From contig CAMYZK010000103.1 in NCBI GenBank assembly GCA_947303825.1, forward strand, positions 1 to 8,204: DNA of 8,204 nucleotides, given 5' to 3'. Below the pieces are notes generated by a model, which worked only from the letters and a program-made list of their open reading frames with translations, did not search any database and was not told where the DNA came from. Of the stretch, positions 1-5,666 are shown in pieces (positions within the stretch are counted from its first letter, which is position 1; each line of letters starts with the position of its first letter). Origin of the DNA: an uncultured Prevotella sp. (GTDB taxonomy: Bacteria > Bacteroidota > Bacteroidia > Bacteroidales > Bacteroidaceae). The translations under genes and the position numbers were made by a program.

Positions 1-55
1 ACTACTTATCGTGAGTGGTGTGGATAAAATCGTTGCTCTTGTAGTCTATGTGGAA
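1..55. repeat. Left copy of 55-bp direct repeat (duplicated 3' end of a glycosyltransferase gene)
   Basis: Bases 1-55 are identical to bases 2190-2244. Read on the minus strand, the repeat encodes the last 17 residues and TAG stop of the GT2 gene at 2191-3375, from FHIDYK to HTTHDK, plus one base. Identity includes all synonymous positions, so the duplication is recent or artefactual. Just upstream in the reading direction (56 onward) the sequence diverges, though the minus frame still reads LKIFHIDYK where the full gene reads LKNIFHIDYK. The copy starts at the window edge, so its true length on that side is unknown. Confidence 0.95.
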
Positions 56-118
56 TATCTTCAGTTTATTATCTTTTGATGTTGATAACCATATTCCGGA
101 TAAGAACTGGCATGGTTC
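56..118. other. Non-coding stretch between the AAA gene stop and the left repeat
   Basis: These 63 bases separate the TGA stop of the AAA gene from the left repeat. The minus frame that continues into the repeat is open here and reads LSTSKDNKLK before FHIDYK, but it contains no start codon and matches no family I recognise except the last few residues. A 7-bp inverted repeat (GGAATAT at 52-58, ATATTCC at 91-97) has a 32-base loop and no T tract, so I do not call it a terminator. Confidence 0.4.
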
Positions 119-1684
119 TCATCGTTCAATAATGCAGGTATGTTGTTTCGTGTCCTTGTCATAGTTAATACCAACAAGTACTATGTTGTTAGTGTATTCC
201 TTTACTTGCTCAGGATATTCTTTCCGTTTGATTTGGTCAATAGCTCCTTGTGCGGTCTTGTTGTATTTTAACTCAATGATAATGGCTGGAGAATTGATAT
301 GACTACGCGGGATGAGAACAAGATCGGCAAATCCTTTTCCGCTTGGGTATTCACGGTGTATCACATAGTTGTTTCTTGCAGAATAGTATGCGATACTAAG
401 TACACATGCCAGAGAGTTTTCGTCATTGTAGGACAAAATACTGGTATTCGTATCATGGACAGCCTCAATACCATGGCAAACTGCTTCAGTGTTCCCATTC
501 AAGGTGTCCTGCAACAATTTTTCAGACTTGTAAAGGGCTTCAACTACAGGCTTCCAGTTAGTGGACTCTACGGCATTAGCCATCTCACCCTCAACTTCCA
601 TGTTCGGAATGTAACACTCGTCTTTTCGCCAGTTATATGACAAATAGCCTAAATGTATCAATACTGTCAGCACATCGTCTTTTGATGATATGGTAGATAT
701 GTCGTTTTGGAACTTCGTTGGATTAACCTTGCATCGCCCACCACCGAGCATATTGATGATGTCATCTTTTAGTCCGTCATAATTCATCTGAATATAGTGA
801 GCAACAGCATCAAAGGCCCCTGTAGATGCCCAATAGCTGCGGCAACGGTGGCTATAGACAGCCTGAATTACACTGTTGGGATTAAACATGGAAAGTTCAT
901 CGCCAATCTGATAGCCGTCATACCACTTCTCCAGTTCTCCGAACTCCATTCCCATTCGTTGTGAAAGGTCTTTGACCTCTTGTTTGGTAAAGCCAAAGTA
1001 CCGGTCCATATTCCGGGGTTCAACCATTGAATACTCCCAGAAATTATTCAAGGCCGACTCCGTTTTGTATTTTTTGATGGGCAGTATTCCCGTCATATAG
1101 ACAGCTGCAAACACTCTATTTGCATTAACCTCCTTAAACATACGGCGCAACCAGTTTACATAGTCATCCATGGCCGATGTTCCTGATTTGAATTCACGAC
1201 AGATGGCATCCCATTCGTCAATAATCATAATGAATTGCTGTTGCTCGTTTTCAGATATGGAAATCAGTGCCTGCATCAAGTCTAATGTGTCATCTACTGA
1301 TACATTAGGGTAGGCTTTAAGAATGTCTCTTTTCAACTCTTCCTGTATGTGTACTACAATATTCTCATCTTTGAAACGAGTGACAAAAGCGGTCATGTCG
1401 AGATAGATGACTGGGTATTTGTTAAGATGGGTTTCAAATGTGGAATCTTTTGAGATTTCTAAATCAGCGAATAGTTTTCTTGAATCACATGAATGATCAT
1501 AATAGGCGCAAAGCATTTCTGCCGCCATAGACTTTCCGAACCGTCTACTTCGTGTTACACAACTAAACCTACGTTTCGAGTTTATTGTATTATTGATGAC
1601 TGCAATAAGTCCCGATTTATCAACATACTCTCCATTACGGGCTGATTCAAATCCGTTATTGCCAATATTGATATATGTACCCAT
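119..1684 (-). CDS. AAA-ATPase_like protein with C-terminal PD-(D/E)XK nuclease domain
   Basis: The 521-residue protein has the two-domain layout of the AAA-ATPase_like (PF09820) plus PDDEXK_9 (PF08011) family, common in Bacteroidetes and often multicopy. Residues 40-52 hold the family P-loop, here TRSRRFGKS where RPRRFGK is usual. Walker B is FIMIIDEWD at 151-159. The hallmark TGILPIKKYKTESALNNF starts at 198, and WYDGY is at 254-258. The nuclease core is visible as E445, D454 in GFADLVL, E471-L-K473 and Q484, so it looks intact. I chose the ATG at 1684, giving MGTYINIGNNGF, because family members begin close to this motif. A start at 1786 would add 34 unrelated residues and overlap the upstream pseudogene. 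The 89-base upstream gap has only a weak -7-like TAACTTTT and no convincing -33 box. The biological role is not established. It lies between the direct repeats and may be transferred cargo. Confidence 0.9.
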   Translation of the reverse strand: MGTYINIGNNGFESARNGEYVDKSGLIAVINNTINSKRRFSCVTRSRRFGKSMAAEMLCAYYDHSCDSRKLFADLEISKDSTFETHLNKYPVIYLDMTAFVTRFKDENIVVHIQEELKRDILKAYPNVSVDDTLDLMQALISISENEQQQFIMIIDEWDAICREFKSGTSAMDDYVNWLRRMFKEVNANRVFAAVYMTGILPIKKYKTESALNNFWEYSMVEPRNMDRYFGFTKQEVKDLSQRMGMEFGELEKWYDGYQIGDELSMFNPNSVIQAVYSHRCRSYWASTGAFDAVAHYIQMNYDGLKDDIINMLGGGRCKVNPTKFQNDISTISSKDDVLTVLIHLGYLSYNWRKDECYIPNMEVEGEMANAVESTNWKPVVEALYKSEKLLQDTLNGNTEAVCHGIEAVHDTNTSILSYNDENSLACVLSIAYYSARNNYVIHREYPSGKGFADLVLIPRSHINSPAIIIELKYNKTAQGAIDQIKRKEYPEQVKEYTNNIVLVGINYDKDTKQHTCIIER

Positions 1685-1773
1685 ACTCGTGATGATTATT
1701 GTTAAAGTCGTTGCAGTGATATGAAAAAAGTTAGCACTAAGCAGGAAAGAGGTGGGAAGACGCCCATATCTTG
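1685..1773 (-). other. Intergenic spacer upstream of the AAA gene
   Basis: These 89 bases lie between the original stop codon of the decayed AAA/nuclease gene and the ATG at 1684. On the minus strand TAACTTTT (1726-1733) partly matches the Bacteroidetes -7 box, but no TTTG sits at the expected spacing upstream. The stretch is long enough for a promoter, yet none is demonstrable. Confidence 0.3.
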
Positions 1774-2138
1774 TTACATGCCCCACGCAACGATAGTATG
1801 GGCTTTATTGGTGTAAGATTTGTGCCAGATACGCTCTTCCCATGTTTTTTGCTGTGAGCGTCGAAGATGATAAAGTGGCCTTCGTCAACAGAGCCAACAC
1901 GGCCCATGTGAAGGTTTGTCCGTCCCCTGCTCAAGCCGTATTCCCGGTCGATATAGCTTCCTACATTGACGATACGCTGTAAAAAACACTGAAGGAGTAG
2001 CTGTAGGGCCTGGAGCACAAAATAACGCTTATGGCTGATTAGTGTTAAGACATCCTCCAGGTCTAGGCGTGTCAAAGGATTCAGTGTGTAACTGTCCCCC
2101 AGATTGTTAGGCCCTGCTGTGTTAAAGAATCTTTCCAT
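1774..2138 (-). pseudogene. Decayed AAA-family ATPase with PD-(D/E)XK C-terminus (internal deletions and frameshift)
   Basis: The ATG at 2138 opens with MERFFNTAGP and continues to KRYFVLQA (residues 1-44), which matches the N-terminus of a widespread Bacteroidetes AAA-ATPase family of roughly 500 residues. There the next motif should be the P-loop HAPRQTGKT. Instead the frame jumps to LLLQCFLQRIVN and IDREYGLSRGRTN, which belong to the C-terminal nuclease region. After residue 78 it jumps again to RVGSVDEGHFIIFDAH, so the nuclease ELK core is missing too. At the A6 run (T6 on the plus strand, 1845-1850) the frame breaks. The family-like ending TWEERIWHKSYTNKAHT, finishing in AWGM and a TAA at 1774-1776, continues in another frame. 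About 365 bases remain of an expected 1.5 kb. The unbroken frame without correction runs to 1737. Recognition of this family is from memory; the remnant cannot be an active ATPase. Confidence 0.8.
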
Positions 2139-2189
2139 GGCGCTCAATGTTTATTTGCAAAGAGAGAAAAAACGGGATAGTAAAAGGTG

Positions 2190-2244
2190 ACTACTTATCG
2201 TGAGTGGTGTGGATAAAATCGTTGCTCTTGTAGTCTATGTGGAA
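2190..2244. repeat. Right copy of 55-bp direct repeat, inside the 3' end of the GT2 gene
   Basis: This copy is identical to bases 1-55 and covers codons 378-394 and the stop of the GT2 gene at 2191-3375. The encoded C-terminus (FIHTTHDK) resembles a conserved ending of this membrane GT2 family. This is therefore probably the parental, functional copy and the one at the window edge the duplicate. Confidence 0.95.
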
Positions 2245-3375
2245 AATATTCTTAAGCATGCGCAGTGCCAATGCAGGAAAGGCAAACACATTGCCTAGAG
2301 AACGAAGTCGCAAGGGGGCCGGGATGGCGGTGAGCAGTGATATGACAAGAACTGTAAGCAGAATCCACCACTTGATGCTCCATACGGGAAAGAATATGGT
2401 TATGATAATGGGTATGATGGTGAGCAGGGCAATGAGTATGGAGCGTGGAATGAGTGCCTGTTGCAAGGTCTTGTCCATATAGTTGATGTTGCCTTTGCAG
2501 ATGGCTTTTGGAATATATGGAACCATGAGCACCAGTGTCTGTATCTGCCCTGTCATCCAGCGCAGGCGCTGTCGTTGGAAGTTGTCCTGACTACTGACTT
2601 TCTCGTCCATCACGTGAATGTCTTCTGCATAGCGAATGAAGATGTTCTGCTTCATGAGCAGAGCCTCAAGCTCGCGGTCTTCCACAGCAGAGTTGAGATG
2701 TACCACATTATCGGCAAACCATTGGTAATCGAAGCACATGCCCGACCCGATAAGGGCCGACGACATGCCGATGCGTGTGTGCCCTTTGCGGAAGATGGAG
2801 TTGTTTATCTCTTCGCTAATACCATCAAGCATTGCTATGTCGTTGTTGGAATTCTTGGCCGTGCGGTGACACTGAATAGCCCTGTGTCCGCAGTTGCATT
2901 CTGCATTGAGGTGTGCGAGGAAGTCAGGGCCCACCACATTGTCGGCATCGAGTATCACCACGTAGTCGTAGATACTTCTTCCATCCTCTTTACAGGCTTC
3001 GGTTTCTTTGACAGCAAACTGCAGTGCCTTGGCTTTTGAACTCTTTTCAAATGTGGGCTGGAGAACAGTCACAGGCAGCTGTGCCAAGGCCTGGTTGGTT
3101 TCCGGCTGCATGTGGTCGGATATTACAGCAACATGATAGAGGTCCTTGGGGTATTGCTGTTTTACGAATTGTGTTACAGAGTGCACTATTACTGCATCTT
3201 CCTTGTAGGCTGGAAAGAGGACAAGGAAACTATGGCGTTGTGGCTTTGTGCTGGAAGTCTTTTCCTTGCGCCGTGGCAGCAGGGAGCAAAGGGCAAAGAA
3301 GAATATATAGACTGTAGAGGCTGCAATGATGAGCCATAGCAGCCAGTCTGCGATGTGAAGAAGAGTATTTCCCAT
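2191..3375 (-). CDS. Membrane-anchored family 2 glycosyltransferase (canonical DADN)
   Basis: This 394-residue protein is a processive-type GT2 enzyme that probably transfers a sugar from a nucleotide donor on the cytoplasmic face of the inner membrane. A helix at about 9-33 is followed by the GT-A domain: FPAYKED (54-60), VISDH (84-88), the metal-binding ILDADN (141-146), a catalytic-base motif VEDRELE (231-237) and QRLRW (269-273), the QxxRW signature. Two more helices lie at about 312-329 and 335-351. The start is ATG at 3375, directly after the TAG of the upstream gene (TAGATG), which suggests translational coupling. It is clearly paralogous to that neighbour, sharing KSSK, EEINNSIF and the FDxQWF motif. 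Its last 17 codons are duplicated at bases 1-55. The sugar specificity cannot be told from the sequence. Confidence 0.93.
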   Translation of the reverse strand: MGNTLLHIADWLLWLIIAASTVYIFFFALCSLLPRRKEKTSSTKPQRHSFLVLFPAYKEDAVIVHSVTQFVKQQYPKDLYHVAVISDHMQPETNQALAQLPVTVLQPTFEKSSKAKALQFAVKETEACKEDGRSIYDYVVILDADNVVGPDFLAHLNAECNCGHRAIQCHRTAKNSNNDIAMLDGISEEINNSIFRKGHTRIGMSSALIGSGMCFDYQWFADNVVHLNSAVEDRELEALLMKQNIFIRYAEDIHVMDEKVSSQDNFQRQRLRWMTGQIQTLVLMVPYIPKAICKGNINYMDKTLQQALIPRSILIALLTIIPIIITIFFPVWSIKWWILLTVLVISLLTAIPAPLRLRSLGNVFAFPALALRMLKNIFHIDYKSNDFIHTTHDK

Positions 3376-4602
3376 CTAGTATCTTCGCTTCTTTTTCTTT
3401 TTCTTCTTCTCTTTAATGCCTGATACCCATCGGCCTGTTTCTTTAATACGGGTTGATGCCTCGTTGCGTCCGGCCCTGAAAATGTTTATCAGGCCCCAGA
3501 TGCTTATAAAGGGTGCACGTAGAAAGTCCTTGTCCCAGTTTTTGTCAACAAGATAGTCGGGCGTGGCAAGTGAGAATGCGAAAAGTATAACGGCAGCTAC
3601 AATCCACCATTTCACGGCTTGCGAGAAATAGATGAATGGCATGACAAGTCCCATAACGGCAATGATGCCCACAAGAATGGTTCGTGGAACTAGCATCCAT
3701 TGTAGTAGCTTGTCTATATGGTCGTAGTTGCGGGTGATAATAGCCTTGGGCAGAAAATGTATGTTGCTCACTAAGGCATGAAGCTGTGTGAAAATCCATC
3801 GGCTGCGCTGGGCGTTGAGTTCCTTAAGGTCACGAGTTTTCTCATCGTAGACGTGTATGCCTTCAAAGTAGTCTACAAATATGCCGTCGTGCATCAGCAT
3901 TGACTCAAGGGCCTTGTCTTCGCCCAGGGTGCCGCGAATCTTCATTATATTGGTCTTGAACCATTGGAAATCGAAAACAATGCCCGAACCGTTGAGTGAG
4001 GCAGAAAGGCCCAGAACCTGATGGCCGTGGCGGAATATGGAGTTGTTTATTTCCTCGAAAATGGAGTCCAGGCGTGCAGAAGGAGTATCGCGGTTGGCCG
4101 ACAGGCGGTGGGTCTGGATAACCTTTGTGCCAGAAAACGAATAAGCATCGTTTACTTCGTCAATGTATTCGGGTTTGATGATGTTGCCTGCATCAAGCAC
4201 CAGCACTGCATCGTATATCTTGAACTTAGGAAGATTGAATACTGCATATTGAAGGGACTTTACCTTGGAGCTTTCCTTGAAGTCGGGAGTAAGAAGAGTG
4301 ATGGGCAACTGTGCTAGCTGCATGTTGACAATCTCGCTTTGGTGATCGGAGATGACCACAATGTCGAACAATCGCTGAGGATAGTTCTGGCCTAAAACAG
4401 AGTTGACGGTCTTGCGTATTACGTTGTCCTGACGATAAGACGGGATTAGTACAATGAAGCGGTTCTGTGTCTTGGCGTGCTTTACTTGGTCGCGATGCTT
4501 GAAGAGAGAGGCAATGGCGAAAACAAGGAAATACAGCACTGTCAGCGCAACAACGGCAAACAGGGTATAGTCAATTATCGTTATTATCCACCAGAAGTTC
4601 AT
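3376..4602 (-). CDS. Membrane-anchored family 2 glycosyltransferase with DAGN in place of DADN
   Basis: This 408-residue paralogue of the next gene has an N-terminal helix (about 5-33), IPSYRQD (53-59), VVISDH (82-87), LVLDAGN (134-140), GEDKALE (227-233), QRSRW (265-269) and two C-terminal helices (about 306-326 and 331-348). In the DxD-type motif the second aspartate is glycine (D137-A-G139), while the E228-D229 base motif and QxxRW remain. It may bind donor or metal differently, or act as a partner of the DADN paralogue. The C-terminus ends in a lysine/arginine run (398-407) encoded by alternating AAG and AAA codons, and it lacks the FIHTxH ending of its paralogue. The ATG at 4602 lies 23 bases downstream of a strong predicted promoter, which supports this start and makes it the first gene of a two-gene unit. 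Confidence 0.92.
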   Translation of the reverse strand: MNFWWIITIIDYTLFAVVALTVLYFLVFAIASLFKHRDQVKHAKTQNRFIVLIPSYRQDNVIRKTVNSVLGQNYPQRLFDIVVISDHQSEIVNMQLAQLPITLLTPDFKESSKVKSLQYAVFNLPKFKIYDAVLVLDAGNIIKPEYIDEVNDAYSFSGTKVIQTHRLSANRDTPSARLDSIFEEINNSIFRHGHQVLGLSASLNGSGIVFDFQWFKTNIMKIRGTLGEDKALESMLMHDGIFVDYFEGIHVYDEKTRDLKELNAQRSRWIFTQLHALVSNIHFLPKAIITRNYDHIDKLLQWMLVPRTILVGIIAVMGLVMPFIYFSQAVKWWIVAAVILFAFSLATPDYLVDKNWDKDFLRAPFISIWGLINIFRAGRNEASTRIKETGRWVSGIKEKKKKKKKRRY

Positions 4603-4624
4603 AAACGTTTTCTGATATTTGTTG

Positions 4625-4655
4625 CAAAAGTAATAAAATTCTTCTTAATGGCAAA
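4625..4655 (-). promoter_or_regulatory. Bacteroidetes-type promoter (-33 TTTG, -7 TAnnTTTG)
   Basis: On the minus strand TTTG (4652-4655) is followed after exactly 19 bases by TACTTTTG (4625-4632). This fits the TTTG / TAnnTTTG consensus used by the Bacteroidetes primary sigma factor, with its usual 19-21 base spacing. The ATG of the GT2 gene begins 22 bases after the -7 box, implying a short leader. The promoter separates the membrane GT2 pair from the upstream polymerase unit. Confidence 0.75.
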
Positions 4656-4664
4656 AATATTACT
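4629..4664. repeat. Inverted repeat overlapping the promoter (possible operator)
   Basis: AGTAATA at 4629-4635 and TATTACT at 4658-4664 are perfect 7-bp inverse complements 22 bases apart. One arm overlaps the -7 box and the other lies just upstream of the -33 box. The placement would suit binding by a dimeric regulator, but in AT-rich spacer DNA such a match can also occur by chance. Confidence 0.35.
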
Positions 4665-4683
4665 CGTTTATTTTAGGTGTTGA

Positions 4684-5655
4684 CTATTTGCCTTGTACTT
4701 TTCCTTTAGGACTGAATGCCCGGAATCCTTGTACTCCTCTGAAAAAATCGCAGACACCCGATAGTGTTGCTCTGGAAACGGCTACCTTCCTTTTTGCAAT
4801 GTTCTTGATGATGTCGCGTGGAGCCACTAGGAAGATAAGGTAGGCGTATGTAAGCCAACGGCGTGGTGCCTTGATGTTTCTACGTGCAAAGAGCAGACGG
4901 TTGCGGGTGATGTAATAGGTGCGCAACGGACTGTTTTGCCCTGTAGTGCGACTCTCTTTATGGAAGACGGTCAATACTGGGTTGTACCAAATGTCAAACC
5001 CCGCACGTCTTATCATCATAGACCAGTCTAGCTCTTCATAGTAAAGAAAGAAACAGGTGGGCATAACCCCTGCGGCAGCAATGGCCTTGCGGCTTACCAT
5101 CATAGCTGCACCATGGGCGTATGGAGTGGGGTGGGGCGTGTCGTACTGGCCGCAGTCGCTTTCACCATAGCCGATAGAGCTGTTGCGCATCGTAACAGAA
5201 GAAAGAGGCGTATAGCCAGCATACTGTATGGGCTGGGTGTCCCAAGTGAAACGCAGTTTCGGGCAGACAGCTCCAATAGAGCTGTCCTTCTTAAGGAAAG
5301 AGACCAGTGACTGTAGTGATTTGAGCTTGTCTTCGTTGTTGCCTTTCAGGATGGTATCGTTGTTGATGAAAAACAGATAGTCACCCTGTGAGGCCTCAAT
5401 GCCAAGATTATTGCCTCCGGCAAACCCGAGATTCGTGTCGCTGCGTATTACGCGTACCTGTGGATAACGCCTAGAGAGCTCGGAAGCCTCGTCAGCCTTT
5501 GAGGCATTATCTACAACAATCACCTCAATGGACTCATCAGAAGGTATGCTTTCTATTAGCTCGCATGTGTCTTCCAGTCCATTGTAATTGACGGTGATTA
5601 TCGATAGTTCAATCCTCAATCTTAAATCTTCATTATTCCAACGTTCAACGTTCAA
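4684..5655 (-). CDS. Soluble family 2 glycosyltransferase (rhamnosyltransferase-like)
   Basis: The GT-A fold starts with LSIITVNYNG (17-26), followed by VVDNAS (48-53), NLGFAGGNN (75-83), the DxD-like INND (97-100), HGAAMMVSR (181-189), EELDWSMMIRRAGF (207-220) and a late histidine in VFHKES (231-236). This is the layout of WbbL-like transferases that add a deoxyhexose or similar sugar to a growing glycan. The donor and acceptor are unknown. There is no membrane helix except perhaps a weak hydrophobic stretch near 268-280. No in-frame ATG exists upstream of the domain, and an in-frame TGA lies just beyond. The start must be TTG at 5655 (used here), TTG at 5619 (giving an N-terminus of five residues before SIITVNYN) or a rarer codon. 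The 5' end is made of a 7-bp-period repeat array. It lies 11 bases downstream of the polymerase gene, presumably in the same operon. Confidence 0.88.
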   Translation of the reverse strand: MNVERWNNEDLRLRIELSIITVNYNGLEDTCELIESIPSDESIEVIVVDNASKADEASELSRRYPQVRVIRSDTNLGFAGGNNLGIEASQGDYLFFINNDTILKGNNEDKLKSLQSLVSFLKKDSSIGAVCPKLRFTWDTQPIQYAGYTPLSSVTMRNSSIGYGESDCGQYDTPHPTPYAHGAAMMVSRKAIAAAGVMPTCFFLYYEELDWSMMIRRAGFDIWYNPVLTVFHKESRTTGQNSPLRTYYITRNRLLFARRNIKAPRRWLTYAYLIFLVAPRDIIKNIAKRKVAVSRATLSGVCDFFRGVQGFRAFSPKGKVQGK

Positions 5656-5662
5656 TGTTCAA
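5607..5662. repeat. Degenerate tandem array of eight 7-bp units across the start of the GT2 gene
   Basis: On the minus strand the sequence parses without gaps into eight heptamers. Units 1-3 are TTGAACA, TTGAACG and TTGAACG; the last is ATTGAAC; those between are related, for example ATTGAGG and ATTTAAG. The array fills the gap between the polymerase stop (5667-5669) and the conserved GT2 domain, so it supplies every candidate start codon. Because 7 is not a multiple of 3, gain or loss of one unit would change the frame. Similar TTGAACG-type intergenic repeats are, from memory, common in Prevotella and Bacteroides genomes. Confidence 0.8.
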
Positions 5663-5666
5663 CGTC

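Larger units (their letters stand above)
1..2189. mobile_element. Possible inserted block carrying AAA-ATPase/nuclease genes, bounded by direct repeats
   Basis: The block between the two 55-bp repeats holds one intact AAA-ATPase_like + PD-(D/E)XK gene and the remnant of a second AAA/nuclease gene. Neither has an evident role in polysaccharide synthesis. A repeat that rebuilds the 3' end of the adjacent gene resembles how some site-specific elements integrate at gene ends. However, no integrase, transposase or convincing terminal inverted repeats are visible. A duplication followed by divergence, or an assembly-graph effect at the window edge, would look the same. The mobile-element call is an inference. 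Confidence 0.3.

Noticed and set aside
52..97. Inverted repeat GGAATAT/ATATTCC as a terminator after the AAA gene
   Set aside because: It has a seven-base AT-rich stem, a 32-base loop and no following T tract in the direction of transcription.
299..640. A 113-codon plus-strand open frame inside the AAA gene
   Set aside because: It is antisense to the nuclease domain, whose motifs are intact on the minus strand. No independent support.
1685..1786. Upstream start at 1786 adding 34 residues to the AAA protein
   Set aside because: The extension does not resemble the family N-terminus and overlaps the end of the pseudogene. ATG at 1684 begins the conserved sequence.
2158..2189. Possible promoter upstream of the pseudogene (TCTCTTTG on the minus strand)
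   Set aside because: The -7 box lacks the TA, and there is no TTTG at the right spacing, so it is too weak to annotate.
2461..3039. A 192-codon plus-strand open frame opposite the GT2 gene
   Set aside because: The minus strand here encodes a complete GT2 domain with all motifs. The plus-strand translation resembles no family and is a shadow frame.
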